The notes: a model not told the origin generated them from the sequence alone. Shown: positions 15,309 to 24,244, numbered from the stretch's first letter. The stretch: 64,000 nt of DNA from Kitasatospora sp052076145 (GCF_052076145.1 NZ_CP197246.1:2666001-2730000), one strand, 5' to 3'. Translations and numbers: made by a program.

Positions 15309-18284
15309 ATGGAGCTTCGGGAAACGCCGCACTCTTCTGCGCTGCGCTTCCAGGTGCTCGGACCGGTCCAGGCATGGCGGGGAGAGCAGGCGCTCTCGCT
15401 CGGCTCCCCGCAACAACAGGCGGTGCTCACCGCCCTCCTTCTGCACCACGGCAGGCCGGTGACGACGCAGGACCTGGTCGACGGCCTCTGGGGCGACCGC
15501 CCGCCGCCGCAGGCCGTAGCGGCGCTGCGGACGTACGTCTCCCGGCTGCGCACCGTCATCGAGCCGAACCGCGAGGTGCGGGCACCGGCCGAGCTGCTGG
15601 TGTCGGTCAGTGACGGCTACGCGCTGCGGGTGCCCGCCGAGGCGCTCGACCTCTCGGTCTTCGACCGCACCTCCGCCGAGGCCGCGACCGCGCGGAGCGC
15701 CGGTGACGCCCAGGAATCCCACCGGTTGTTGGTCTCCGCCCTCTCGCTGTGGAGCGGACGCCCGCTCGCCGGCATCCCCGGGCCCTATGCCGAGGCCCAG
15801 CGGCTGCGGCTGTCCGAGCGTCAGGTCACCGTCTGGGAGGAACGCTGCACGACCGCCCTGGACATCGGCCTGCACGCCGAGGTGGTCGCCGAGCTGAGCA
15901 CCCTCGCCGCCGAGCACCCGCTGCGCGAGCGCATCCGCGAACTGCTGATGCTCGCGCTCTACCGCTGCGGCCGCCAGGCCGAGTCGCTGGGTGTCTACGC
16001 GGACACCCGGCGGCTGCTGATCGACGAGCTGGGCGTGGAGCCGGGCAGCGCCCTGGCCTCCATGCACTCCCGCATTCTCGCGGCCGATCCGACCCTGATC
16101 CCCGCCCCCGCACTGCCTCAGTCCGGCGCTGACCGGGAGCCCGCGCCCCCGTTCACTCCCCCCGCGCAACTTCCCGCCGACGTGTCCGATTTCAGCGGTC
16201 GCGCGACACTTGTCGCTGAACTCCGGGATGTCCTCGGGAATGCGTCCGGGCAGGCCGTGGTGGTTACTTCACTGGCCGGGATCGGGGGGGTCGGTAAAAC
16301 CACACTTGCCGTGCATGTCGCACACAGTGTCCGCTCGGAATTCCCCGATGGGCAGTTGTACGTGGACCTGCGAGGTGCGGGTGCCTCACCCGCCGATCCG
16401 GCCGTCGTACTCGGTGACTTCCTGCACGCGCTCGGCGCCACCGAGACCCCCGACTCCCTGGAGCAGCGAGCCGCTCTCTACCGTTCGCTGCTGGCCAACC
16501 GCCGGATGCTGATCCTGCTCGACAACGCCCAGGACGTGAACCAGCTGACCCCGCTCATCCCGGGGGTCTCCGGCTGCGCGGTGCTCGTCACCAGCCGCTC
16601 CCGGCTGGCCGGCATCCCCGGGGGTCACCTGGTCGACGTCGAGGAGCTGACCCCGGCGGAGGCGCTGGCGCTCTTCTCGGCCATCGTCGGGGAGCAGCGC
16701 GTCGCCGCCGAGCGCGAGGCGGCGCTCGCCGTGGTGACGGCCTGTGGCTTCCTCCCGCTCGCCGTCCGGATCGCCGCCGCCCGGCTGGCCAGCCGTCCGC
16801 GCTGGAGCGTCTCCGATCTGGCCCGTCGGTTAGCGGACCAGCGGCGTCGGCTCGCCGAGCTGCAGCTGGGCAACCTCGCGGTCGAGACCACGATCGGGCT
16901 CGGCTACGGCCAGCTCAGCGCGGACGAGGCACGGGCCTTCCGGCTGCTCTCCCTGGTGGACTCCCCCGATCTGCCGCTCAGTGCGGTGACGGCACTGCTC
17001 GGCCTCGAGGAGGACCGGGCGGAGGCGCTCGCCGAGGCCCTGGTCGAGGCCAACATGCTGGAGTGCTTCACTCCCGGCCGCTACCGGTACCACGACCTGC
17101 TCCGGCTCTACGCGCAGCACCGGAACGAGAAGCTCAAGGACACCGCCGAACAGGACGCCGCCCGGCTGCGGCTGCTGGAGCTGCTGCTCGCGACCACGGG
17201 GAACGCCGCTCGGGCGATCGAACCCGACGACCTGCCGCTGGAACCGCTGAACGACCTCCGCGTCGCCGGGCTCCCGCTGGCCACCAGTCAGACCGCCCAG
17301 GACTGGCTGCGGACGGAGACGGCGCTGCTGCTGAGCACGGTCGAGTCCGCCGCCGACGGCTCCTCGGAGCTGGCCCGGCCCGCGGTCGACCTGCTGATCG
17401 TGCTGAACACCATGGTCGAGGACCCGACCCACGGTGCCCGCATCCGGCAGATCCTCCAGCACGCCGAGGCCAACTTCCGCTCCCGCGAGGACCGGCCGGC
17501 GCTCGCCCGGGTCCAGTTCACGTTCGGCTTCCTGCAGTACGTGACCAGCGACTTCCAGGGCGCCGAGGTGTCGCTGCGGGAGAGTCTCAACCTTCAGGAC
17601 CCGACCGGCAGCAGGCTGCTGCGCGGCACCGTGACCAACCTGCTGGGCATGATGCTGTACCTCGGGGACCGGGCGGCCGAGGGCCTGCCGTTCTTCGAGG
17701 AGGCCCTGTCGATCAGCCGCACCCTCGGCAACCCCGGCAGCGAGGCCCGGCTGCTCGGCAACATCGCCCGCGTCCAGCTCAGCATCGGCAATCCCGAAGC
17801 GGCGGTGGCGGCGGTGCACCAGGCGGTCGCGACGGCGCGCGCCTCGGACAACGCGCCGTGCCTCGCCGACACCGTGTACCAGCTGGGCGTCGTACTCTCC
17901 TCGACCGGATCACCGGCCGGCGCGGCCACCCACCTGCGGGAGGCTCGCGAGCTGTACCAGGCGCAGCAGAACCGCCTGCGCGAGGCGTACACCCTCGCCC
18001 GGCTCTCGGCCTGCCTGCTGAGCGACGGTCAGCAGTCGGAGGCCGCCGAGGCGGCCGACGAGTCGTTGGCGCTCGCCCAGGAGCTGGACGCCGCGTACTG
18101 CCAGGGGCTCGCGAACGCCGCCCTGGGTGAGGCCCTCCTGGAGCTCGGCCAGCCCGCGCGCGGACTGGCCTGTCTCCAGGAGGCTCACGTGATCCTCACC
18201 CGACTCGGTGTGCCCGAGGCCCTCCCCGTTCAGGACCTCATCGACCAGCAGCACACCGAGTCCCTCGTACCCCCCGCGCCGTAA
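15309..18284 (+). CDS. AfsR/SARP-family transcriptional activator with NB-ARC and TPR domains
   Basis: A 991-residue regulator. Residues ~13-105 are an OmpR-type winged helix (LTALLLHHGRPVTTQDLVDGLWGD) and ~110-258 the bacterial transcriptional activation domain ending in GVEPGSALASMHSRIL. Residues ~295-560 form an NB-ARC ATPase with P-loop AGIGGVGKTT at 323-332 and MLILLDNAQD as Walker B. Residues ~700-990 are TPR helices. Such proteins switch on secondary metabolism or development, using ATP binding and TPR contacts as a sensor. Leu508 is encoded by TTA (16830-16832), the rare leucine codon read by the bldA tRNA, so translation should depend on developmental stage. ATG 15309 gives the normal SARP N-terminus. 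No biosynthetic cluster is visible beside it, so a global role is more likely than a pathway-specific one. Confidence 0.93.
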   Translation: MELRETPHSSALRFQVLGPVQAWRGEQALSLGSPQQQAVLTALLLHHGRPVTTQDLVDGLWGDRPPPQAVAALRTYVSRLRTVIEPNREVRAPAELLVSVSDGYALRVPAEALDLSVFDRTSAEAATARSAGDAQESHRLLVSALSLWSGRPLAGIPGPYAEAQRLRLSERQVTVWEERCTTALDIGLHAEVVAELSTLAAEHPLRERIRELLMLALYRCGRQAESLGVYADTRRLLIDELGVEPGSALASMHSRILAADPTLIPAPALPQSGADREPAPPFTPPAQLPADVSDFSGRATLVAELRDVLGNASGQAVVVTSLAGIGGVGKTTLAVHVAHSVRSEFPDGQLYVDLRGAGASPADPAVVLGDFLHALGATETPDSLEQRAALYRSLLANRRMLILLDNAQDVNQLTPLIPGVSGCAVLVTSRSRLAGIPGGHLVDVEELTPAEALALFSAIVGEQRVAAEREAALAVVTACGFLPLAVRIAAARLASRPRWSVSDLARRLADQRRRLAELQLGNLAVETTIGLGYGQLSADEARAFRLLSLVDSPDLPLSAVTALLGLEEDRAEALAEALVEANMLECFTPGRYRYHDLLRLYAQHRNEKLKDTAEQDAARLRLLELLLATTGNAARAIEPDDLPLEPLNDLRVAGLPLATSQTAQDWLRTETALLLSTVESAADGSSELARPAVDLLIVLNTMVEDPTHGARIRQILQHAEANFRSREDRPALARVQFTFGFLQYVTSDFQGAEVSLRESLNLQDPTGSRLLRGTVTNLLGMMLYLGDRAAEGLPFFEEALSISRTLGNPGSEARLLGNIARVQLSIGNPEAAVAAVHQAVATARASDNAPCLADTVYQLGVVLSSTGSPAGAATHLREARELYQAQQNRLREAYTLARLSACLLSDGQQSEAAEAADESLALAQELDAAYCQGLANAALGEALLELGQPARGLACLQEAHVILTRLGVPEALPVQDLIDQQHTESLVPPAP

Positions 18285-18757
18285 ACCCGTCCCCCGACAG
18301 GTCCCCCGTTGCGTCGAACGCCCCCGCAGCCCCCCGGCTGCGGGAACGTTCTTGACGCTTCCCCGGCGCTGAAGCAACTGTGACAGGGCCCGATTGACGT
18401 TCGATAAACGCCGCGCAATCTGGCGTCTGCGCAGGTCAGCAGGGGTGTGAGTGCGCCACCCCGGCGCGCCATCCGGCGTGTACGGCCGTTTCCACCACCC
18501 TTGGGCACCCCCGAGCACTCCCGCGTTCCCGGCCATATTCGTCCGGGTCGGCACGAGTTGACCGGAAAGGACCCCCACGGCGAAGTGATCACGCCTATTC
18601 TCGGAGGCCAGCGCCGGTGCACGGGAGTGCGGCACGGGCGGTACGGACGGAACAGGGACGCGGGGAGCGTGGCGGACCGCAGCAGGAGGTGGGTCGGCGG
18701 CCGGACGGCCACCCGGCACCGCTGACCTGCGGCCAGGGTGGAAGGTGCCTCTCAATC
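18285..18757. other. Non-coding gap between SARP gene and methyltransferase
   Basis: A 473-bp stretch. It starts with a hairpin terminator (18323-18344). Further on, around 18394-18411, it holds TTGACG followed by GATAAACG, which echoes the direct-repeat half-site at 15186. Open frames crossing this region look like shadows, with no convincing start or homology. Confidence 0.5.
18323..18344 (+). terminator. Hairpin terminator after SARP gene
   Basis: CCCGCAGCC (18323-18331) and GGCTGCGGG (18336-18344) pair perfectly around a CCCC loop, about 40 bp after the SARP stop. Confidence 0.65.
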
Positions 18758-19510
18758 GTGACGACCGGACAGATATCCGATCCTGCTCGGGGCCACGGGC
18801 CCGTCACCGCGGACGCCTACCTCTGCCGCCGCCGCGCGGAGCGCGCCCTCCAGGCGGTCGCCTTCGACACCATCGGTGACCGCTACAGCGAGGTCTTCCC
18901 CGCCAAGGCCGGACAACTGGCCTGCGGGGAGTGGCTGCTGCGCGAGCTGGAGCCGGGCGCACGGGTGCTCGACATCGGCTGCGGCACCGGCGACCCGACG
19001 ATCCGTCAGCTCGGCGCGGGCGGGCTGCGCGTCACCGGGGTCGACCTCTCCGACGGCATGCTGCAGCTGGCCCGGCGCACCGCGCCCGAGGCCGCCGCGT
19101 ACCACCGGATGGACATGTACGACCTCTTCACCCCGCGCGCCGAACGAGCCTGGGGGGCACCTGAGTTGGGGCCGCAGGGGGCCGGCGGGTTCGCCGCCGC
19201 GACGGCCTTCTTCTCGCTCATCCTGCTGCCGCAGGGCGAGATCTCGATCGTGCTCGGGCGGGTGCGCCAACTGCTGCGCCCCGGCGGCCTGCTGGCGCTC
19301 GGCATGGTCGAGGCGGATCTCGACCACGCCTCGCTGCCCTTCCTCGGCCACGAGATACGGATCAGCGGATACCTCCGGGAGGAACTGCACCAGACGCTCT
19401 CCAGGGCCGGGTACACCGTCGAGGCCGCCTCCGGCCACCCGTACGCCCCCGCCAGCACCACCCTCCCCCCGGAGGAGCAGCTCTTCGTGTGCTGTCGACG
19501 GACGGACTGA
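18758..19510 (+). CDS. Class I SAM-dependent methyltransferase
   Basis: A 250-residue Rossmann-fold methyltransferase. The SAM-binding motif I is VLDIGCGTGDPTIRQL at about residue 68. It is followed by VTGVDLSDGMLQLARR (motif II acidic loop) and, after an insert, LLRPGGLLALGMVEADLDHA (post-III). The substrate is unknown. GTG at 18758 was chosen: GGAAGG lies about 12 bases upstream, while the upstream ATG at 18617 would add 47 residues of Arg/Gly-rich sequence without family resemblance. Its 3' end overlaps the start of the next gene by 22 bp, so the methyltransferase and phosphatase are translationally coupled and probably act in one signalling unit. Confidence 0.85.
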   Translation: MTTGQISDPARGHGPVTADAYLCRRRAERALQAVAFDTIGDRYSEVFPAKAGQLACGEWLLRELEPGARVLDIGCGTGDPTIRQLGAGGLRVTGVDLSDGMLQLARRTAPEAAAYHRMDMYDLFTPRAERAWGAPELGPQGAGGFAAATAFFSLILLPQGEISIVLGRVRQLLRPGGLLALGMVEADLDHASLPFLGHEIRISGYLREELHQTLSRAGYTVEAASGHPYAPASTTLPPEEQLFVCCRRTD

Positions 19511-21405
19511 CCACCCACCGGCCACCTCGACTCCCCCCGACCTCCCAGAACGGGAAGCCCGTGCGCGACCCCCGCAACCCGCAGACCGGGCAGCCGCCCG
19601 CCGTACCGGCCCAGCGCCGACCACCGCCGGCGACCCCTGCCCCGCAGGCGCCCCGGACGGCCGAGCGGTTGGCGGTCCTGGACAGCGCCTCCCGCCGGAT
19701 CAACAGCTCTCTCGACCTCGCGGCCACCCTGCGCAACCTCGGCAAGGTGCTGGTGCCGGCCCTCGCCGACGCCGCCGTCGTGCACCTGCGCGAACCGCTG
19801 CCCAACATCGAACGCGACCCGGGCCACCCGACCGCCCTGCGGCTGCACCACTCCCACGGCACCAAGCTCGGCCACCGCACCCGCACCCGCGCCGTCCGCC
19901 CCGGCGGCGCGCTCGCCCAGGCCCTCGGCCAGCAGCTGCCCGCCGGCCCGGTGGTGCTCGGCACCCCCTCGGCAGCCCGGCTCCGCCCACTGCTGGAGGA
20001 GTTGTACGGCGCCCGCGCGCTGGGCCGGCTCGCCACCGGGACGGCGCTTCTCGCGCTGCCGCTACGCGGCCGCAAGGCCGTACTCGGGCTGCTGGTGCTG
20101 ATCCGCCGTCCGGGAAAGGCGGCCACCGACGCCGCCACCGCCACCGACGCCGCTGTCACGCCGTTCGGGCGGCCGCCCGCCACCGCCCGGCCCTCCGCCT
20201 TCGAGCTGACCTCGGCCTTCGACCTGGCCTCCGCCTTCGACGCGACCGACAGCGCCACCGCCGCCCACCTGGCGACCAAGGCCGGGCTCGCCGTCGACAC
20301 CGCACTGCGCTACTCCCGCGAGCGGGAGATCGCCGACCAGCTCCAGCGCAGCATGCTGCCGACCCACCTCCCGCAGCGGCACGGCGTACGGCTCGCCCAC
20401 CGCTACCTGCCCAGCGAGAGCGGCGCCCAGGTCGGCGGCGACTGGTACGACTCCGTACCGCTGCCCGGCAACCGCGTCGCCCTGATCGTCGGCGACGTGA
20501 TGGGCCACTCCCTCACCTCCGCCGCCATCATGGGCCAGCTGCGGACCAGCGCCCAGACCCTCGCCGCCCTCGACCTGCCCCCGCACGAGGTGCTCTACCA
20601 CCTCGACGAACAGGCCCAACGCCTGGGACGGGAACAGCACTTGGCGACCTGCGTGTACGCGGTCTACGACCCGATCGCCAACCGGGTGGTGATCGCCAAC
20701 GCCGGACACGTACCGCCCGTACTCGTCCAGCCGGACGGCCGCACCGAACTGCTCGACCTGCCCCCGGGCGCCCCGATCGGCGTCGGCGGCGTCGACTTCA
20801 CCTCCACCGAACTGCCCGCACCGCCGGGCTCCGCCCTGCTGCTCTTCACCGACGGCCTGGTCGAATCCCGGCGGCGCTCGCTCACCACCGGGCTCGAACT
20901 GCTGCGCAGCCGGATCAGCACCGCCCACCGGCACTCGCCCGAGCACCTCTGCCAGGAGGCCCTGCGGGTCCTCCCGCCCGGCGACCGGGCCGACGACATC
21001 GCGCTGCTGGCCGCCGCCTTCGACGGCATCCCGGCCGAGGACGTCGCGTACTGGTACCTCCAGCCCCGGCACGAGACACCCGGCCGGGCCCGCCGCCTCG
21101 CCGGGCACGCGCTGCGCCGCTGGGGCCTCGAACCGCTCGCCGAGAACACCGAGTTGATGGTGAGCGAGCTGGTCACCAACGCCATCCAGCACGCCACCCG
21201 GCCGGTGACGCTGCGGCTGGTGCGGACCTCGGTGCTGCGGTGCGAGGTGGGCGACGACAGCGCGCTGCTGCCGCGCACACGGCGGGCCGGGCCGGAGGAC
21301 GAGCGGGGGCGGGGGTTGCAGATAGTGGCCCGCTGCGCGGAGCGCTGGGGCGCGACGCGGCTCGGCGCCGGCAAGGTGGTCTGGTTCGAGCAGCGGCTGC
21401 CGTAG
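19489..21405 (+). CDS. GAF-SpoIIE (PP2C) phosphatase with C-terminal HATPase kinase domain
   Basis: A 638-residue signalling protein. After a disordered Pro-rich start, residues ~55-210 resemble a GAF sensor. A variable Ala/Thr linker with SAFELTSAFDLASAFDAT follows. A SpoIIE-type PP2C phosphatase spans ~285-500, with metal-binding motifs GGDWYDSVPL, VGDVMGHSLTSAAIMGQ and FTDGLVESRRRS. The last ~130 residues are an RsbW-like HATPase (ENTELMVSELVTNAIQHAT, GRGLQIVARCAERWG). These fusions are common in Streptomyces and control anti-sigma/anti-anti-sigma partner switching. GTG 19489 lies inside the methyltransferase gene with GGAGGAG upstream, which supports coupling. No anti-sigma antagonist is adjacent; a STAS protein lies 30 kb away. 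Confidence 0.9.
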   Translation: MLSTDGLTTHRPPRLPPTSQNGKPVRDPRNPQTGQPPAVPAQRRPPPATPAPQAPRTAERLAVLDSASRRINSSLDLAATLRNLGKVLVPALADAAVVHLREPLPNIERDPGHPTALRLHHSHGTKLGHRTRTRAVRPGGALAQALGQQLPAGPVVLGTPSAARLRPLLEELYGARALGRLATGTALLALPLRGRKAVLGLLVLIRRPGKAATDAATATDAAVTPFGRPPATARPSAFELTSAFDLASAFDATDSATAAHLATKAGLAVDTALRYSREREIADQLQRSMLPTHLPQRHGVRLAHRYLPSESGAQVGGDWYDSVPLPGNRVALIVGDVMGHSLTSAAIMGQLRTSAQTLAALDLPPHEVLYHLDEQAQRLGREQHLATCVYAVYDPIANRVVIANAGHVPPVLVQPDGRTELLDLPPGAPIGVGGVDFTSTELPAPPGSALLLFTDGLVESRRRSLTTGLELLRSRISTAHRHSPEHLCQEALRVLPPGDRADDIALLAAAFDGIPAEDVAYWYLQPRHETPGRARRLAGHALRRWGLEPLAENTELMVSELVTNAIQHATRPVTLRLVRTSVLRCEVGDDSALLPRTRRAGPEDERGRGLQIVARCAERWGATRLGAGKVVWFEQRLP

Positions 21406-21429
21406 GGCCGGCCCCCAGGTGCGCGGGGG

Positions 21430-22146
21430 TCAGCGCCCCAGCAAGTCGGCTGCTGCGTAGGCGCGTTCACCGAGGACGGCTCGGGCCAGGGGTGGGGTGT
21501 GGGTGAGGCGGAGGACGGCGCGCAGGACGTCGGCCTGCCAGAGGCTGTCCAGGGCTTCGGCGATCTCCAGGGCTCCGGGGTGGTCGCCGGTGGTGTGGCG
21601 GGTGTGCCACTCGTCGAGCATGGCGCGGATGACGGTGAAGGCCAGGCGGCGGGCGCGGACCAGCTCGGCGCGGTCGTTGAGGGCGAAGACCTCGATGGTG
21701 GCGCGGCCCTTGGGGGTGAGTGCCTGGTAGGAACCGGAGGAGAGGTAGAGCTGGAGGTGGTCGGCCGGGTCCTCCCGGGCGGGGTCGATGAGCAGGTGGG
21801 CGCCGGTGACCGGGTCGCAGGGGAACTGGTCGCGCTTGCGGTTGCTGTTGCAGAAGGCGCAGGCGAGCAGGTGGTTGTGCCAGTCGAAGGTGCGCAGCGG
21901 TGCGCGGGCGATCGGCTCGAAGTGGTCGATGTCGGTGCCGAGGTTGTCGCCGCAGTACATGCAGCGGGCCAGGCCGGGGGCCATCCGGTGCAGCAACTGC
22001 CGTAGCCGGGCCTTGGGTTCGCGGGCGGTGCGCCAGGCCGCCCGGCCGGTGGCGGTGGTCGGCCCGGCCCGCCGGACGGCCTCGGTGCGACGGGCCAGGT
22101 CGTCCGCCAACTGCGGTTGCAGCGGCAGGCGTTGGACGGGGATCAT
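21430..22146 (-). CDS. HNH endonuclease of an ATPase-nuclease defence pair (PtuB-like)
   Basis: A 238-residue protein. The HNH/zinc core lies at residues 60-105: C62-x2-C65 (RCMYCGDN), the catalytic D74-H75 in TDIDHFEP, N91-H92, and C96-x2-C99 in ACAFCNSNRKRDQFPC. The N-terminal 55 residues are basic and helical, and the C-terminal 130 are a helical domain without a clear family. The ATG overlaps the stop of the upstream ATPase gene as ATGA, so the two are made together. An SMC-like ATPase followed by an HNH nuclease is the Septu (PtuA-PtuB) layout. The phage-defence role is inferred from the pair, not from a family match I can confirm. Confidence 0.8.
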   Translation of the reverse strand: MIPVQRLPLQPQLADDLARRTEAVRRAGPTTATGRAAWRTAREPKARLRQLLHRMAPGLARCMYCGDNLGTDIDHFEPIARAPLRTFDWHNHLLACAFCNSNRKRDQFPCDPVTGAHLLIDPAREDPADHLQLYLSSGSYQALTPKGRATIEVFALNDRAELVRARRLAFTVIRAMLDEWHTRHTTGDHPGALEIAEALDSLWQADVLRAVLRLTHTPPLARAVLGERAYAAADLLGR

Positions 22147-23090
22147 CGCTCCCCCGACAGCCGGTCGCGGAACTCCTCCACCCGGGCGGTGAGCGAGCTG
22201 TTGAGCTTGGCCCCGAGCACCTCGTACTCGGCGATCTCGGAGCTGGTGGCCTGACCGGCGTAGAGCTTGCGTTCGAGGTCGATGAGCAGCCGCCGCTCGG
22301 CCTCCGCCTGCGGGGAGTAGGCGCTGGGCAGGCCGAAGAGTTCGGAGAGCGCGGCGTCGTCGCCGCTGCCGTAGACGATGCGCTGGTGCAGCTCCTCGTC
22401 CAGCACGCGCGGCGGCGCGGCCTCGGTGGGCCCGGCCAGCCGGACCAGGCCGCCGGGGTCGGCGGACTGGCAGATATAGGGGCTGTGGGTGGCGACGATG
22501 AACTGGACGTTGGGGAAGTGCGCGACGAGCCAGTCGCCGAGCCGCTGCTGCCAGCCGAGGTGGAGGTGCGCCTCGGCGTCGTCGATCAGGACGACGCCGG
22601 CGATCGGGGCGACCGGGGTGGTGTCCGGGCCGCCGACGATCAGCTCCTCGTCCGGTTCGAACTGCCGGGCCTGCCGGAGGAGTCCGACGACCAGGGAGAC
22701 GACGGCCGCGCAGCCGCTGCCGAGGGCGCCGAGCGGGTGTTCGGCGCCGTCCAGTTCGACCCGGAGGCCGCCCGTGTCGGCCCGGGTGGCGCGGTAGCCG
22801 TCGGGGAGCAGGCCGTCGTCCAGCAGCGCGAGCGCCTCACGCGGCAGGTCGGCGCAGTCGCCGGGCTCGGTGCCCCGGGCCGGGCCGAAGCTCGCGCAGA
22901 AGCCGTCCGTCTCGCCGACCTGCCGGGCGACTGCCTCCAGCAGGGTGGTCTTGCCCGATCCGTTCGGCCCGGCGAGGACCGTCCAGCCGGAGTGGGTGCC
23001 GTCGGGGCGGGTCAGGTCGAGGTCGACCGCCCGCTCGCCCCGGAAGCACGTGCTGTTGTCGATCCTGATCCTGGAGACGTACATGCCCAC
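22143..23090 (-). CDS. AAA/ABC-type ATPase of an ATPase-nuclease defence pair (PtuA-like)
   Basis: A 315-residue SMC/OLD-like ATPase. The N-terminal strand YVSRIRIDNSTCFRGE leads to Walker A GPNGSGKTT (41-49). A short, degenerate signature region is near 122-130 (ALGSGCAAVV). Walker B is GVVLIDDAEAHLH (about 165-177) and the H-loop VATHSPYI (199-206). Where most relatives have Asp-Glu at the end of Walker B, this protein has Asp-Asp, which may slow hydrolysis. No TOPRIM domain follows, so it is not an OLD nuclease. It is first in a two-gene operon with the HNH gene (four-base overlap). GC3 matches the chromosome, so transfer, if any, is old or from a related host. Confidence 0.8.
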   Translation of the reverse strand: MGMYVSRIRIDNSTCFRGERAVDLDLTRPDGTHSGWTVLAGPNGSGKTTLLEAVARQVGETDGFCASFGPARGTEPGDCADLPREALALLDDGLLPDGYRATRADTGGLRVELDGAEHPLGALGSGCAAVVSLVVGLLRQARQFEPDEELIVGGPDTTPVAPIAGVVLIDDAEAHLHLGWQQRLGDWLVAHFPNVQFIVATHSPYICQSADPGGLVRLAGPTEAAPPRVLDEELHQRIVYGSGDDAALSELFGLPSAYSPQAEAERRLLIDLERKLYAGQATSSEIAEYEVLGAKLNSSLTARVEEFRDRLSGER

Positions 23091-23136
23091 CCTCTTCGCA
23101 CGCCGACTGCGTCCAGGTTAGGTACCCGTTTTCGGG

Positions 23137-24102
23137 TCACTCCACGATTCGGACCGGAAGTTCGGCGAGTGCTTCGCGGAGCGAGGCGGCGAAGCGGTCG
23201 TACTCCTCGGTGCGGGCGGAGCCGGGCCGGGTGGCGAGGCCGATCCGGCGGCCGGGGGCGGGGTCGGCGAAGTGGACGGTGGCGAGGCGGTCGGTGCGCC
23301 CGGCCTCGACCTCCAGCGCGGTGGCGGGGAGCAGCGTGACGCCGAGGCCGCCGGCGACGAGCTGGACGAGGGTGGAGAGCCCGGCGGCGCGGGTGGAGCC
23401 GCCGGGCGGCTCGGCGCCGACCTCTCGGCAGATGTCGAGGGTCTGGTCGCGGAGGCAGTGGCCCTCTTCGAGCAGCAGCACGTCGAGGTCGAGCAGCACG
23501 TCCCGGGGGACGTCGGTGCGCCAGGCGAGTTCGTGCTCGGGCGGAGTGACGAGCACAAAGTCCTCGTCGAAGAGCGGGATGTCCCGGGTGGGCGAGCTGC
23601 CTCCGGCCGGGAGCGCGAGCAGCAGGACGTCCAGCCGCCCGGCGGCGAGGCCCTCCAGCAGCGAGGGCGTCCGCTCCTCGTGGACGTGCAGCTCCAGCTC
23701 GGGGTAGCTGCCGCGGACCAGCCGGAGCACGGCGGGCAGCAGGTAGGGCGCGACGGTGGGGATGACGCCGAGGTGGAGCGGCCCGGTGAAGGGGCGCCGG
23801 GCGGCCTCGACCTCCTCGGTGAGGTCGTGCAGCGAGGCGAGCACGCGGCGCGCGTGTGCGGCTACGCGCTCCCCCAGTGGGGTGATGATGACGCGGCGCG
23901 TCGTACGCTCGACGAGCTGCGCGCCGAGCGTCTCCTCCAGGGCAGCCACCGCACCCGAGAGGGCGGGCTGGCTGGTACCGATGGCGGCGGCGGCGTCCCG
24001 GAAGTGCCGGTGTTCGGCGACAGCCGTGAATGCCCGGAGCTGGGCGACGGTCGGGGTGCGGGGGCTTCGGGGCCTGCCGGGGGTGGTGCTGGACGTACTG
24101 AT
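23137..24102 (-). CDS. oxyR: OxyR-type LysR regulator of peroxide stress (non-canonical start)
   Basis: A LysR-family regulator divergent from ahpC-ahpD, the standard actinomycete oxyR arrangement. The helix-turn-helix reads TVAQLRAFTAVAEHRHFRDA then AAIGTSQPALSGA and RTTRRVIITPLGERV. The effector domain contains GHCLRDQTLDIC, whose two cysteines fit the peroxide-sensing pair of OxyR. The frame is open to a TGA at 24115-24117, yet no ATG, GTG, TTG or CTG lies before the HTH. The best candidate is ATC at 24102, six bases after GGAG, giving 321 residues starting like the family's MSTSST. The first standard codon (GTG 23949) would delete the DNA-binding helix. Either ATC is used, or the true start has mutated. 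Confidence 0.85.
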   Translation of the reverse strand: MSTSSTTPGRPRSPRTPTVAQLRAFTAVAEHRHFRDAAAAIGTSQPALSGAVAALEETLGAQLVERTTRRVIITPLGERVAAHARRVLASLHDLTEEVEAARRPFTGPLHLGVIPTVAPYLLPAVLRLVRGSYPELELHVHEERTPSLLEGLAAGRLDVLLLALPAGGSSPTRDIPLFDEDFVLVTPPEHELAWRTDVPRDVLLDLDVLLLEEGHCLRDQTLDICREVGAEPPGGSTRAAGLSTLVQLVAGGLGVTLLPATALEVEAGRTDRLATVHFADPAPGRRIGLATRPGSARTEEYDRFAASLREALAELPVRIVE

Positions 24103-24109
24103 AGCTATC
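24100..24109. promoter_or_regulatory. Palindrome in the oxyR-ahpC promoter region
   Basis: GATAGCTATC is a perfect 10-bp palindrome and contains the ATAG/CTAT half-site elements of OxyR operators. A further CTAT lies at about 24132-24136 in CTAACTATT. It overlaps the presumed ATC start of oxyR, so autoregulation is plausible. The ahpC promoter must also lie in 24110-24240. Confidence 0.45.
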
Positions 24110-24244
24110 TCCGATCAGATGTATCGAGTCTAACTATTTCCCCGATCAGTCCGGACTGTGTCACTGTGGATCACGTCCAGATACTGCCGAACCATAGGCA
24201 ATCCGGACATAATCCCTCATCTTCCTAACCCAGGAGACGTGAAC

